Source: Stratiolaelaps scimitus | Taxonomy: Eukaryota > Arthropoda > Arachnida > Mesostigmata > Laelapidae | Length of the DNA stretch: 64,000 nucleotides | NCBI GenBank assembly: GCA_019614645.1 | Contig: JABWDB010000003.1 | Coordinates: 18,747,001-18,811,000 of the forward strand | Reading direction: 5' to 3' | Shown here: piece after piece, positions 1 through 13,870 of the stretch | Layout: every line of letters begins with the position of its first letter | Numbering within the stretch: the stretch's first letter is position 1 | The notes under the pieces: generated by a model | Told to the model about the DNA's origin: nothing | The model's database searches: none | The model's input: only the letters and a program-made list of their open reading frames with translations | Position numbers and translations under genes: made by a program

Positions 1-62
1 AGGGACGCGAAGATGCCCGGGTTCGATTCCCACCGTTGACCATTTGCATTCAAGGGTTCTGT
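1..62 (+). repeat. tRNA-derived SINE-like fragment, cut by window edge
   Basis: The first bases contain a Pol III B-box-like core (GGTTCGATTCC at about 21-31). About 20 bases later comes the stretch GTCTTACGAAGCAATG. The same two-part arrangement, B-box-like core then a nearly identical 3' stretch, recurs near 5.97 kb, which suggests two copies of one dispersed tRNA-derived element. The A-box half would lie upstream of the window. The T-stem does not pair fully, so this is not an intact tRNA. It could also be an unrelated tRNA fragment. Confidence 0.4.
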
Positions 63-2104
63 CTTACGAAGCAATGTGAAAGAAAAAACAATTCCGTCGC
101 CGTCAATTTTTTTTTACGGCTGGATGTCAGCATGAAAAGCTTACATCAAAGGACATTGCAGGGACGAAATGTCGATGACCCTTTGACTCGTATGGCGCTA
201 TGTTGATTTTAATAGAATTCTATCTCAGATTGTCTCACTCCGGTTATCCAGTGATGAGAGATATAACAATCGTTGCCGAGATCGATAATAGATTTCGGAT
301 AGGGCAAATGCCCAATGTTCGTCGACCAACGAAGTAGCCTATGTCATTTCAACGAACAGAGCTGTTATCAACAATTAAACAGCTATATCTTCTTACAAGT
401 ATAGGTGTTATGCGCGGCGTTACTTAACATCGGATACTCGCTGGAATTCTCACATTGTCTAAACGTCCTTCACAAAAGTATGACAACGAATTCGAGATAT
501 GCCGACACAAGTCTAGTTTACAGCAATGAATCTGCAACGCCATCGAGGTGATACCATCGCATCGCTCGATTGCAACAATATTGAGCGTGTCTCAATATTG
601 TGTGCCCGCGCCACTCTGCCTCGGGCTGTATTGCTGCCTGCGCTGTTCACGGCCGCCAGTCTACGGAATACAGAGCGACAATCATGGCGTGTCCACTCTC
701 TTGTAGAAGTCTCTCAGTGACACATCGTCTTAAAGTTCACAAAACGAACAACGTATGTAGTCGAATCTTTCGAGGTTATACAGTGGGTGGTTAATTAAGC
801 AACACAATGGCTTGATGGTGGTAGCCATTGGTCATTATTGGCATCGAACGTATCCGAAACTAGCTGCTACTTAGCAAGTTGACTAATAATAATAATAATA
901 ACTAATAGGGTAATTATGACGTATCATCAATGTCATCAGCATCAACGGTGACGGGCCGAATCCACCGGAGGCGACACCAGTTAATTTTACAATTTGTGGA
1001 ATTATCTACAAATTGTAGTAGTATACGTAAATCTATTATGTGTAGATATGTGAGCGTACGCCTTTCACGTCTCCTCCTCGTTGTCGTGTTATTCATATGG
1101 AACTGGAAGTTGGCATATTATTCTACTTGAGCATACTGGAGGAGGTGACAGCGGCGGTGGCAGCGGTAGTGGTTTATTCGCGAAAGTAGTCCGTCACTAC
1201 GGCTCGTGGTGGCTCGTGGCACCGCAGGCTGCCCTTACACCGTAGCGACAGCAGTGGACGAGTGAATAGCCCCGGCGTCGTCAATTGACGGCCAAACACA
1301 TCAGCCGACCGACCGACCGACCGATACACGGACCGGTAGTGAACGGGGCAGCGAGTAGTAGAGGTCTCCTGCGGCTACTGCTGCTGCTGTTGTTGTTCCC
1401 GCTGGCAGTAGTGTGTCAAGCAGGCAGAGGCACACGGGGTGAGCTTGAGTTTGTTCGTCAGTGTGACCGTCGTGTGTTCATTGGCACCGCGCGAGCAGCG
1501 AACGTGTGACGGCGGACCGATTGACTGGACGACGGCGGAGCCAGCCAACGAGCGGTGGCAGCGGGGACGCTGTTTGCTCCTCGGCGGTTCGCTGGTTGCC
1601 GTGTGCGCGCGTGGAGAAATGTCCGTTCGGTCGCTGTTTCTAGCGCACTAGTAGCCCTGGTGATGGTGGTCGTGGTACCACTACGATGACTGGGGGTTGG
1701 CAGTCGTGTGATCGGCCCTCGCTGCTGCTGCTGCTGCACTCCACCGCCGCCGCTGTTGTCGTAGACGTGCACTATAACGCGGTGTATTGTACAGTCAATT
1801 TGCGTATCGTTCCAGCTGTACGCACATACACACATTTCACACACACACACACACACACATCCTGCGTGTTACCTAGAGGCGAATTGCTGCTGTTGCTGCT
1901 GCTGCTGACGCTGGTGCAAATATTTGTGCCGCGCTATCATCATCGCCAGTGATGCTGCTGGTAGTCTGCCGGGTTCAGTATTGTAGGGTAGCATCAATGT
2001 GACGGCAGTGCACTAGCTACCATCTGCATCGGCGTGCATCCGAACTTGTGGGGACGTGCTGCAAAAAATAATAACCACAGGAGGGAAGCGTGTACACCCC
2101 GCAC

Positions 2105-2124
2105 TATATATATATATATATATA
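2105..2124. repeat. (TA)10 microsatellite
   Basis: Uninterrupted alternating TA. It is one of about thirty such tracts in the window. Confidence 0.95.
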
Positions 2125-2419
2125 GATGGATAGATATGGCGCCACTATGCAACTAAAGCTATTATATACAACTCGACAACTGTATGAAGATGGTGTATTC
2201 TGATGGGTGCAGTAACGTCAGCAACAGCAGAATCACGCAGTGTCGTACGATACGATAATATCGGATAGGTTCCAGCCTTCATATAATTCATAAATTTGTG
2301 CCTTTGCTTGTGGGCCTTGCATTGGGTCTCTTCGTTTTCACTACGTTGACCAAAACAACTCAAACGATGACTTTATACTCGGCAAACAAAACATGTTCAA
2401 CATATTCCAAATCTGAACT

Positions 2420-2459
2420 CCCAAAACGAATTATATACGCCCAAAACGAATTATATACG
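2420..2459. repeat. 20-bp tandem duplication
   Basis: Two exact adjacent copies of a 20-bp unit that begins CCCAAAACGAA and ends ATATACG. Confidence 0.9.
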
Positions 2460-2973
2460 GCATGTGGTATCATATCATATCGTGAAAGGGACAACAATGA
2501 GTAAACGTTCAAAGAATATCTGAAATTGTCAACTGTATATAATATGCAATTTCTTCCCATAAGCGATATAATCATTACTATTAATATTATTGACATTATT
2601 AACTACTGATTACACCAAAAAAATACTCGGCGAATTGACATCAGTGTCGAACGGCCACTGTCATGACCTCCTTGTTAATCTTTGGCTGCATACATCACCC
2701 TTCAAATTCACCGGGTTGTATTAACATGGCAAGTATTGTACATCATGCAACTTCGGCCGAAACAATTGTTGGACAATGTCGACGACCAGCAAACATAGGC
2801 GACTATTAAAACCTAATCAAATAATGTTAAAGGCATAGAATGACACATTGTTCCTGATGAGCAGGAGTCAGAGCAGAGTTGGCGTTCGAAAATCGCTGCT
2901 GCTGCTGTCGTTGCCTTTACACGAGGCTCCACGGCGGCGATGAAGCGTTCAAACGCGTTAGTGTTTAGGGCGG

Positions 2974-2974
2974 A

Positions 2975-3005
<31 letters not shown>

Positions 3006-3006
3006 C
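2974..3006. repeat. CTG/CAG triplet repeat
   Basis: An interrupted CTG tract with one TTG unit. It reads as polyglutamine on the minus strand and polycysteine on the plus strand within short open frames. No domain accompanies it, so it is treated as a microsatellite. Confidence 0.85.
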
Positions 3007-5964
3007 CTGCTGCTGGCTGGCTCGCCCACTCAGATTGGCTTACGCTGACGGCGCTTTGGAAGGCTTCCATTCCATTTGAGATTGTTATGGTCACTAGCTA
3101 TAATACATTCGATGACGGGCCCCTTGCAGGAGGGCTACATGCCCGCATGGGCCGCCAGCTGAGCCCTGTCATACGCCTGTTCGTCTGCCTTGGCGTCCAG
3201 CAGCCACGGCGTTCACTGCGCGAAACGCGGCGAACAACAATCATGAGACGACGAATTGAATGCGCCAACGATCGAATAGCTGTATGAAGGACGATGCCTG
3301 TTGGCCGGATGGGTTTTTCTCTTGCTTGCTTTCTGACGGTGCTGGTTGCCAGTCCGCTTGTCCGCCAATGCTTTCCGGCGGCACCTTCGAATCTCTTCGA
3401 AGCCTGACTAGCTGAGGGCGTTCTCAGGCCTGCCAAACTCTAATCCATTTGGCTTATACTTCCACCGCGAACGCTATACGCATGATGCTAATCCCAGCTG
3501 AGCTCGAGATACACTGCCTACGCGCATTACGGCCCTATCACTGCCCTGAGGATTATAGTGGCAAAGGGCACTAATTTGAAACAGCGGTACGAATGGCACA
3601 TCAATTAATCATCCGTCAGCAGTTGTTTCCTGCACATATTGCGCACCTAATATACTAATAAGCTAATATCATGGCGGGCTCACCATTGGTCGTCGTCTTT
3701 AACGACATATGAGAGTCGTCAGTGCGTACTTGAAACGAGAGATTTGTGTCGGACAGGTTACTGACGAGGAGGAACGAACTGCTGGAAATTGCATTGGGAA
3801 TAATATATCGTCAATGACCTTCTGCCATGTTTGACCCCTCTAATTCGATTGTGAACACAAGTCAGATAGCGAATCTCAGCGACGCTATATCACTGCGCCT
3901 GTGTATAAGGTTTCGATTAAATGTGATGTCTCTGTCCCCACTGATCTGACGGATAGCGCCTTCACGAAATCGGTCGGTGTAGTTATCGTGCAAACGAAGG
4001 TCGAACCAGATAGAGGACATCACACTGATTCGATATATAATTTTCTCTAGTTCTGTAGAAGTTGGCGAGATTGAAATTCGGGGGCACAAGGCACCGTTAG
4101 CCATGTTCATGTTACACGCGAAACACTCTGTGCATTCGGTTACCAGGATTAACCCTTTAGCTAAACTGTCCTAGAATGTTCAATGAAACAAATGTCATCC
4201 TCCTCACCTCAAAGGGAACTCTTCGATCTTAGCAAGAGATAGCCTCGTGTCATTTGGACGAATTCGAAGCATAGCCGTCGCCGCCGAGGGGTACCCATCG
4301 AGGAGTCCGACGCGAGTCTAGGAATTAAGATATAGGCCGGCCACAAAACGGCTAGCTAACTTGGCCGCTGACTTGTTGGCGCCTATCGCGTTCATCTTAG
4401 CTCGTTCATCTTCGGGAACGCAGAAAGACGAAGACTTTTCGTTCAGTTGGGTGTTCCGCGCGGGAGCATGTTGCTCCGCGTCCGATCGCCCTCTGGGACG
4501 ACACCGACGATGACGACCACTGCAACGGCGAACTATTTGCTGCGCCGTTTATTGCGGCCGCGGCTATTCCGACCGGCCGACGACTGCAACCCGCCGCAGC
4601 AATTCGGTCTCGCTTGGTTGAAGCTGCTGCCTATGTGCATCTGGGTGTCTGTCTTGCACCGGTGGCTGATGGCTGAATCCATGGGCCGCAGTGGCTCCAC
4701 GGGGTTCTCAGCGGCTCCCGGCGCCCGGCCGTCCCGCGAGCATCTGTGCGCGTTCTCAAGAAACGCTCGATTGTCGACGACAGACCAACACACGCAGCGG
4801 ACAAGAGACTTCCACGCCGGTATAAACGGCAAAAGCAGCAGCAACAACGACAGCGGCGGTGGCTGCAAGTGCAGTGCTGCACGTTCTGCAAATGCCGTCG
4901 ACGTCAAAGGGGTCCCGCGAGTCGGGGCTTGACGCCGAGAAATTCGTCGGCTACACGTGGAACTGCTATACACGAATCGTCGCCTATATATATATATATG
5001 AACGTGTCGTTCTATCTGACTGCCGGTGTGCCTGGGATTGCTTGCTTGCTTCGTCGCTTCGTCCGTCCACGCACGTGCGACCTGCAGCGAGCGCTAGCCA
5101 AACCGAACGGTCCCGAACGGCCATAACGCATCGTCGGATAGCGCAACCGTGGACGGGGCCGGCTGCCCGTTCTACCGAGAATGCGCCAAACGATTCAGTA
5201 GACAGTGATCTAACTATCCAGCTAACTGAGTAACTAACCGCTCAACAGTTCACGGCGTCGACAACGGTTGGTCGGCGAGCCGATTTCGCCTTGCGGCATT
5301 GCCTCGTCTCGGACCTCTTAGCGAGATCGGGCAGAATTCAATCTCGAATGTGTCAACATTCACTACGACGAAGAAGCGAAGCTGAACACGAGATTGGGAT
5401 AGAAACGATTCTCATAGGAAAGATCTCTCCGTCGATTGCACTTAACGATATTGCTACTGTTGCGTTTGCGATGGCAACATTACGAGTACACGCTAATACA
5501 GTTACTCTTCGCAGGAGAGTAAACGGCAATTATTACTAGGCGGATGAGCAGCGGGTTTTTCGAAGAATCCTCCTGATTATTTCACGCTGCTGCTATGATT
5601 TGATCCATTTCGATCGGGAAGCATTTTAAGATACTATTACTTCTACATATGTACGAAGCAAAATTGTATACGAAGCAAGACCAACAAAGCAGTGGCTTCG
5701 TCGCCTTGTCTGTCTGTATCACGTTCGCCCTAAAAGACGGATACTTTTGCTCATTCATTTACGTAGGATGGCATTAGGCTGCTTGCACGGTGTCGTTATC
5801 AATATGTGGATAGAATACCCGCAGGAGTAATCCGATTACGAACCGCTGTGGTGGACACCGAGGTTGTGATTCGGATGGCGCCGAAAAAAGGAACTCTTTA
5901 GATGAATCGTTTCGAATTTTGGAAAAATGGGTCGAACATTAATAACGTGTATTGAAATGACTTA

Positions 5965-6025
5965 GGTACGGAGTCGAGCCCGGCACGGGTCCGTCTTATG
6001 AAGCAATGCCGAAAGTAGTTGTGCC
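5965..6025 (+). repeat. second tRNA-derived SINE-like fragment
   Basis: A degenerate B-box-like core (GGAGTCGAGCCC) is followed by GGGTCCGTCTTATGAAGCAATG. By eye this matches about 22 of 24 positions of the equivalent stretch at 38-62, counting one gap. The spacing between the two parts is shorter than in the first copy. No poly(A) tail or target-site duplication is obvious. Shared ancestry is inferred from the order of the two motifs. Confidence 0.4.
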
Positions 6026-6152
6026 GTGGACGTTGTTAAATTTTGGCGATGAGTCCGCCCGGAAACGTTTACTTACTTGGTATAGAGTGAAGGATGGACA
6101 CATTTTAAGTGGCACCAATTACATAGCGATCGATGTATTCTAGGCACACATG

Positions 6153-6176
6153 CATATATATATATATATATATATA
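6153..6176. repeat. (TA)12 microsatellite
   Basis: Uninterrupted alternating TA ending in TATAAAA. The terminal match to a TATA box has no initiator motif at the expected distance. Confidence 0.9.
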
Positions 6177-7666
6177 AAATCTTTAGCTTCTATATCTAGA
6201 ACTGATAGCGGTCGCTCGCACCGCAATTAAATTAAAAATTAAAAGACAAACGTAAGAGCTAAATCATTTAGAAGAAATAGTTAGAGCGCGTCCAACGACC
6301 TGAACCCAGAATCCGTCTCGCTTCTCGGTAAGTCTTTGTGTAGGCTAACAGCTCTTCCTAATTATCTCCCTCCAAATTTTATATCGCAATCGGACTATGG
6401 TTACAGGTGGAAAGAGGACCGTTTGGACTATTTTAATTTTATTATAAAAAGTGTGCACTAGAGATAAATCGCTCCTCAATGTCTAGAAGAATTTTATCCG
6501 TGAACCATTACGGATAATTTGCAGGGTATTTGTGAAACATTCAATTAAGTATTACCCTGCATATTCGGTGACAATCGGTTTGAATGTTGAAAAATCCCAT
6601 AAAGATTCAGTTGGCCAACTGTGACGAGAGCTTGGAGCTGTCTCTTCGTCTTCTCTCGGGGCATCTACAAGTTTAGAATGATCAAACAGCATCCTTTGTT
6701 CATTTCTCTCTTTCTCCAAATCAGTTATGTCTACGATCATGAGTCGCGGGCTCCCCTCGAAACCCTGACACCCTAACGTGAGACCCGAGATGGAGTTACG
6801 CCCACAACTGCAAATCATTTCGTGCCTTTTTCCACATGGTAAAGAAAAGAGAGAGAGAGAGAGTTATTCTTTCTCTCTTTCTCTGCCTCGGTCTTCTACA
6901 TGGATCCACAGCAGCGACAGTAAACGCGACGGAACAGCATCGACTGACCGATGGCAAGAGATTGGTCCCGTTGAAGATGCGCGCGATGCCGTCTCCACCC
7001 GAATCTCTACAGCCGCTACGTCGCGACCCTGTTGAAGGCCGCAGCCACTACTGCCCTTTCTGCAGACGCTGTCGTCATTATCAACAGCTGCTGCTGCAGT
7101 TGCGGTGGCGGCGGCGGCAGCGCTAACGCTTGAAATAGCCACTAAACCGATTCCGTCACCCGAGCCGCTCTTCGTTCTGGACTCTACTTGAAATCGAGAC
7201 AGCCCTGGTGCCCAGTTACCTTGCGTGTGTTATTATACCAAAGCTCGCGGAACGACTTCTATTGGGGAGGATTTTCTTTCTTCGTCAATCCAACAGCTAT
7301 TCAAGTTGTGCAGTACGGTGCCTACTGCGCATTGATGCATGGGCACAAGTACCTTCCCGTGCCGTTCTGTTTTCATTGGTTCATTTTTCTCGATTAGATT
7401 GCTTTAGGTCATACATATGTTATGGCATACGGATGCGGGCGGTCTCAGCCCCCATAGTCGCGCCGTATCAGCCTTCTCTTGCTGCCGTTGGTTGACATCC
7501 GCGCGTATCTCAACGAAAATAATCGCTACTCGATACAAAACCACGGACAGGGTTTGTTTTTGGCCTCTGAGGTATCGGCCATCGAGGTCGATCATAGGCT
7601 GCATACAGCTGAGAATAAGCGATGTCTCAATTCAATATCGTGTCTTGTACGGCGATCCAAATGATA

Positions 7667-7669
<3 letters not shown>

Positions 7670-7704
<35 letters not shown>
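7670..7704. repeat. (AT)17 microsatellite
   Basis: A long uninterrupted AT tract. It encodes isoleucine-tyrosine repeats in a fortuitous open frame. Confidence 0.95.
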
Positions 7705-7708
<4 letters not shown>

Positions 7709-10700
7709 TAAAGTGTGGACAAAATCTCTGTAGATCCGACCCCAATTCGCTGATGTCCATTACCGCCTATAGCAGTGCTGGTGCAGTTTGCCGATGTAGA
7801 TAAGCCGACCGCGGGCCGCTAAATGGTGTTTCGATCGATGACGGGAACCACCTGTTTGATGGCGTCCCTACAAGCGTCCTCTCCAGGGTCAGGTCTTCTC
7901 CCTCTACGAAAGGTCAAAAGCAGGTAGACAGATGAATACGATCCAGGGCGATTGGACGCTGCGTGGAGATACACCCACGAACTCAAAAAGGCGGTCCCGC
8001 TCCAAAATGACCGTTGCCAACGTAGGGGGGAAGATTATGAAGCGACGAACGAAGAGTAGTCGGCATTCTGCTCGTGTTTGCATAGCACAGCTATGGCTCA
8101 GCTGGCTGACACACACACACACACACCGACAATAAACAATGTCATAACTTTGTTCATTTCAAAGAGAGACTAAACTAAGCCAGTTGGGATAGCCAACGAT
8201 TGATGTGGCAATGCTGTCTAGCTGCCACGGGTCGGCGGCCAGCTGCCTGCGATTCTTCTGAATGACCCATTCTGGCAAATGTTGTCTTCCCTGCCTTGCG
8301 CCGAAGCTCATATTATGTCCGATCGTTTCTCAGGTGTCGTTGAGCACACTCGTTTCACGATTTGCATACGTAAGTATTTTACTCACGCGGCAGCAACAGG
8401 AATACATTAGCGGAGGTCGTACAAGCCGAGCAGAAACAGGTGCACACAAATGCTGGACGGTTATCGAAATGTCCCATAGCGATGTATGGTCATCTAGGCG
8501 AGAAATGGTGTGGTATCGTCATACACTCAGGGGGCAGATAGGCACACACGGCGTTTGACGTTTCAAAAACGTTCTCATCATTAATCATTAGCGATTATAC
8601 GATGATCATGTCTGTCATCTAGCCTGTTCGACATGACAAACGCTTGCTGGGGCTTTTTCATTATCTTCCGTTGATCGTTGCAATCGTCCAGCGATGGACG
8701 ATTGTGCGTGACAGACACAAAGAGAGAGAGACACTACGTTCTCCACGTGCAATGCAAAATTCGATTATAAATAAACCGAGTCTATGGGTGCATGCAGGGA
8801 ATATGCCAATATTTCCAGCCCTCTCAACATATTAGACCAGCGGGATGGCCATCTCAACTTTCAATGGAGTTCAATTTGAGAACAATTCGGCCACCATGGC
8901 ATTCCCATTTTTGTTATTATATGTAGCAAACTGTGTCTAATTATTGTCTGTCCCTTATTCGCTCTCGATTCGCTCGGGTTGCTAATTAGTCCATGTTCCT
9001 GTGTTATACATTAGCGTATTTCTTGATCTGTCGGTGTGTAGATCTATCTAATCTATCAGTGAACGCTTTTATATTCGAATCCCGGCGCGTTGAAGTGGAT
9101 TCGCACGCTCGTGAACCCGAGGAATCTTCGACGAACAGAGAATTCCCCCAGTCGGCACAGCAGCGAGGTCAGCAGCAACAGAAGTAGCAGCAGAAAGCTG
9201 CTTCTAGATGCTCTGTTGCTTCTCGTACACATGATTACCCCTTGTATTTTGCTAACTTCGCTCGATCTCTCGCGTTCCGAGGGAGTGATGCCCAATGGCA
9301 GCGCGGCGTGGCGTCCGAACGGTGTGTGTGTGTGCGTATCCGATGCCTGACGATGATTTGATTATTGTCGTCGTATGCTATAGGTGTGCGTGTGTGTGTA
9401 TTTGTGTATCAGAGTGCGGAGCGTAGAGGAGGATGCGAGACTTATACAACCATTACAACCACGAGACTACAATAAACAGCAACAACTGCATAAACTGTAA
9501 AACGTGTCCCGGTGATCCTCTCTGTATCTGGTGGTGTATTCGAGCAAGCCCTCACTCGTTTGGTCGCTAGCAACGACTACAACTGCTTCTACTCAAACCG
9601 GGCGTTGACCTTCTGAGACAGACCTCCGCGTTATTTCGATCTGAATCCGCGGCCGTCACTGCTGCTACCGTTGCTGCTGCTGCCGCAGGGATCCACTCGA
9701 GCAGCTACCCGTAGATTTGAGCGAATGAACAACAAAAAAGACAAGTACCGCCGCCACCGCCGCCGCCGCCGCTGACATCTCAGCAACAACTATCGGCCAG
9801 GCATCAGCGGCAGAAGCCGTCGCATCGAAACGGAGAGAAAAAGAATTAACTAAAACTCTCCCATTGGGGCCGCTGCCGCCGCCGCTACGGCCACCGCCAA
9901 CGTCACCATCAGCAGCACCATGGCCGTCGTGGTTGAGCCGTTAAGCTCGTCTCGGCCCGCGCGCCGTCGCTGTGCCGATAGCAAGAAGCGCCTGACGCCA
10001 ATGCGATGATTGGCGACTCAAAAGCGACTCGGACATTGTTGGCGTTTTTAGCAAAATGTTGTTTATTTCGTCCCTAGTGCGCATGTTGATAATGGAAATG
10101 AACATGGAGAGACAGAGGGAGAAGAAGGGACATGGAGAAAAATGGTGACGACGTCGTCGTCGTCTGGTATAGAGATTTCTAACAAGTTAAGAATAACCTA
10201 ACGCAAACGATTGGTCGATGGGGGCCGATTGTCGACTCTCGTTGGTGACCACGACGAGCGCTACTGGAGATCGTGAAGGCGATATCGAGCGCACGAACGA
10301 TGAAGTATTAGAATTTTGACGCGAAACTTCCGACAGATGATGGCTTCGTCACTCGCTCATCTGACACCGACGTTTCTTGGTGCAAAGGACACGAGCAATG
10401 GTTAATGTCGTTCATTTGTTCATTGTTGCGGATGCCGTTTACGTATGAGGCGGCGCTCGACCCGTTGCTCTAGCAAATCGCATAATCGAATCAGTTCCAC
10501 GTCCGGCCAAGCCTATAGTATAGAATTGAGGCTGTGAAATGTCAACGCGCACCGTACTACCCGACTACCTATGACAGTACACACAGCTCGCAGAGATCCG
10601 TAGGCGAACCAGCTGCTGATAATTGCAAACGAGGGCTGAGAGTAGCCGAGGGTGATTATCCGCTCATAGAAGATTTGAACAAAACAATTCATATCGACCA

Positions 10701-11547
10701 ATCTCGTGCTATTCAATATTTCGCGCAATTATTGAGCAGAGAACATCGTCGACAATTCTGTTCGGTTAAAATAGTGTATTGCAAAAGTATCCTCGGAAAA
10801 CTTTTCGATAATAATAACGATAATAACGAATGGCGGACGTTCGCCGACATCTACGCAGCTACAATGGCGACGCCGTAAAATCGACAGTAGGTCGTTCTTC
10901 TTCTTCTTCTGTCACAAATTCGCGCAGAAGCTCGTGCCACTTTCGGGCGGCGGATCGAGCCCCAGACGCCCGACTCGCTCGGACGGTCAAAGTCGCGATC
11001 GCAGCAGAGTCAGTGGAAACCGCCTAAGAACAGTCAATGTCTGTACGCGCGGGTACTTTATATATATATCTATATATATACTGTATTTAACTTTTCTTGC
11101 CTCATCACCCAGCCCCTTGGTTACCAACGAGCGGGCACAGGCCGATTACGCTTGCGTAGAAGTGATATACGACGATCGCTGATGAAACTTACTTAATACA
11201 ACCGCCGGCGTAACGGCAACTATTGTCGTCTTCGTTTTGGTGCCAACGTGTGCTGGGCATCGATCGGGGTTCGACTCAACGATCTGCGTTGTCCGGCCGA
11301 GTGTTGTCTGTTTGTTTCTTTGTTTGATATGTTTCTGCGTGTGTGAGTGCCGATATGCTGCGCTTATATGTGACTGGTCAGGCGCGTCCCGACCCGACGA
11401 GACGGTGAAACATCTTCCATCGGACTTTTCTCACTCGCCTTTACGTTCCTGCCCGTGCGTTAGCTGCTGCTGCCGCCGCCGCGATCTGCTTCGTCTGCTG
11501 AATCACCACCGCCATCAGGAGCAGCAGCAGCAGCATCAACACCACGG

Positions 11548-11604
11548 GGTTGGTTGGTTGGTTGGTTGGCTGGCTGGCTGGCTGGTTAGTCGCGCGCGCG
11601 CGCG
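11548..11604. repeat. (TTGG)n(CTGG)n followed by (CG)7
   Basis: A compound tetranucleotide repeat shifts from TTGG units to CTGG units. A few bases later comes seven uninterrupted CG steps at 11591-11604. Alternating CG of this length is a classic Z-DNA-prone sequence. A similar TTGG/CTGG compound tract is at 17170-17199. Confidence 0.9.
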
Positions 11605-12327
11605 CACAGTCACTTCCGCGGTGGCTTCTCCGCTGTAGTATATTATAATCGTACCCCTGCCCCCCGCCACCATCAACACTATCGCCACCGCCACTGTGCT
11701 CGCTTGCTAGCCAGCTTGGCTAACTGGTTAATGCTACGGTAGGATAGACATTTGCAGGCGCCTTAGTTACGTCGCCTTCTCTGTCGTCATATATATATAT
11801 ATATATTTGAAGTTGTAATATAGTTACACGAAGTGGCACCATCGACGTGGCAGATGTGTGTGGTGGCGCGCGAGCGTTCGCGCAGCAAATCAAATGGCCA
11901 GCAAACACAAGAGTTGACGTGGTGTGGTTGACCATTGCGTCTTTGGCACCTCAACCGTTCCACCGTTCGGCGTGAAGTAAACGTAGCAGTTTGCGCGCTG
12001 GGGAAAGCGTAGTCTGAATGCCAACTGCACAAAACCTTAAAAACCAAGAAAAACAAAACAAGGCAAGATGACAAAAGGAGGATCGATTGAGAGGTTGACT
12101 TGCGTTGAGTTGCTTAGATTGTATACATATATATATATATGTATGTGTGTGTGTTTGTGTGTGTGGTATTAGTCAGCGAGACTTTTCCGTTCTTGATTTC
12201 GTTCGCCTTATACCTCTTTGTTCATCCATGTGCTTGTATACGTAGAAGAAGTAACTTGGCCTTGGTTTGATGATCAGAGACAGTTAACTGGTGTGCAGAC
12301 AAATGATACACAATCTATACTACTATT

Positions 12328-12331
<4 letters not shown>

Positions 12332-12365
<34 letters not shown>
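12332..12365. repeat. (AT)17 microsatellite
   Basis: Uninterrupted alternating AT. Confidence 0.95.
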
Positions 12366-12366
<1 letters not shown>

Positions 12367-13184
12367 GCAGAATTTGTACAGAATTATCAAGTGTGTACAC
12401 CACTCTGCGAATAGCCGATCGGAGTACTATTATGAACTATGCTCATCTCTGTTGTTTATCTTGTTTCTTGTTAGCAAAGTCTCTTCAGGCAGCGTACGCT
12501 GCCTGTTGCGGATTGATAGAAGGAGTCGCCCTATCCTTGACTAATTTCGTTCCCCTACTGAACATTCAGAGGGCACCAGAGTGTAAGCCTAATCCATCGC
12601 GTTCGCCAACACCCGGCTTAGGGGTTGCAGTAACACAAAACGGATTGCACAAAACAAACGACACCAACAGGCGATGGTGAACAGCGATAGTTGCCGGCAA
12701 CTCCCGCTGCCGTTGTGTAGTCGTCAGTGATGCCATTGAACCACGGCAGCCAGCCGAGAGTCGCCGAGGGTTGAATGCATTCTCCGGCGTCCTCCATCAA
12801 TGGCAGATCGCATCGCCCCGCTGTTCACAATTCTGTCATCGCTCCTTGTAATTCCAACACCACAAAGTGGTTACATACATGTACGTATAGGAATAGGCAG
12901 CCGTGTGATGTTATGTGCCTGACGCAAGCGTCCCAGAACGTTGAAATCTCCGGGCTGGTTCGTTCCGTTCCGAGTTTAACCGCAGCAGCACGAATGATGC
13001 GGACCCCAACAATATCCGTCCGTAACCATTCGGTACAGGCAGGGAGCTGTTATGCTGCTGCTGTTGCTGGCGCCGCCGCCGCTGGACGGAGACAGCAACG
13101 CGATGGTTGACAGACCCGACCAGCGGATCGGTGGGTCGCCTCGTCTCGCCTCACGCATCATAATTAACTCATCAACGCCACCGC

Positions 13185-13214
13185 TATTATTATTATTATT
13201 ATTATTATTATTTT
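13185..13214. repeat. ATT trinucleotide repeat
   Basis: About nine uninterrupted ATT units ending in TTTT. Confidence 0.9.
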
Positions 13215-13850
13215 CGTCATCGTCATCATGAGTATTATTACGATCGCCACCTCAGCAGCGGCAACAGCGGAATCGCTAACTACGAACGCGCATGAATGAA
13301 TGAGTGTCTGTGTGTGTATATACATATATATAAAGATGTATATATATATATATAAGAGATCAGTGATGCGACAAATGAAGCGCAGTAATAGAGAGAAAAG
13401 AAGATGGCCATGGAAGGAGAATGGTGGTAGTATCTTGTTGTAGTAGCAGTCAATGCTGCCGATGAACTAGTTCATCATCAACCATATTCTGCTTCTTCGT
13501 TCGCGTCATTGTTTACTGTTAGCCACAATATCATCACATACTACTGATTTTGTTATCATTATCATTATTATTATTTTATATTGTTATTATTACCATTACT
13601 TGTAGCACAAGAACTACCTATGTATTTTTGTATATCATCCATCTACCATAGATACATAAGTAAATAAATGGATCGAGGGATACCGTTATTAGCGGATCCT
13701 CTGTTATTGTTGTCATCGTCGTCGTCTCTGTTGTTATCGGTCCCCCCGTCAGTGCTGGTCATAATAACGATGCGGATGATGATGATGATGCCGACAGTTA
13801 ATCCACCACCCCATTGATAATTCGTGATGGTACGATTTGGTTAACCTTTA

Positions 13851-13870
13851 ATATATATATATATATATAT
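13851..13870. repeat. (AT)10 microsatellite
   Basis: Uninterrupted alternating AT. Confidence 0.95.

Larger units (their letters stand above)
63..5964. other. non-coding stretch with microsatellites
   Basis: I see no supportable gene. The stretch holds a TAA run near 885-900, a GACC run near 1306-1325, CTG tracts at 1715-1736 and 2974-3006, a CA run near 1838-1858, (TA)n tracts at 2105-2124 and 4984-5000, and a 20-bp tandem duplication at 2420-2459. The longer open frames here (1458-1856 minus, 4447-4932 plus, 4533-4973 minus) are serine-, alanine- or leucine-rich readings of triplet repeats, or antisense pairs of each other, with no recognisable domain. Confidence 0.6.
6026..11547. other. 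non-coding stretch
   Basis: No gene can be supported. (TA)n tracts lie at 6153-6176 and 7670-7704, a GA/CT run near 6850-6890, CA runs near 8110-8125, GT runs near 9320-9400, GCC triplets near 9748-9772 and an interrupted (TA)n near 11059-11082. A good acceptor and donor flank 36 bases at 8334-8369, but nothing ties them to a gene. The alanine-, serine- and arginine-rich open frames around 6.8-7.1 kb overlap on both strands and look fortuitous. Confidence 0.55.

Noticed and set aside
7725..7740. CTGTAGATCCGA, 12 bases shared with miR-10
   Set aside because: The seed (ACCCUG) is not present and no hairpin was seen, so the match is coincidental.
8334..8369. Possible 36-base micro-exon between TTTCTCAG and GTAAGT
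   Set aside because: Good splice signals but no flanking coding exons, so it is indistinguishable from chance.
11265..11278. B-box-like GGTTCGACTC
   Set aside because: No A box at tRNA spacing and no cloverleaf.
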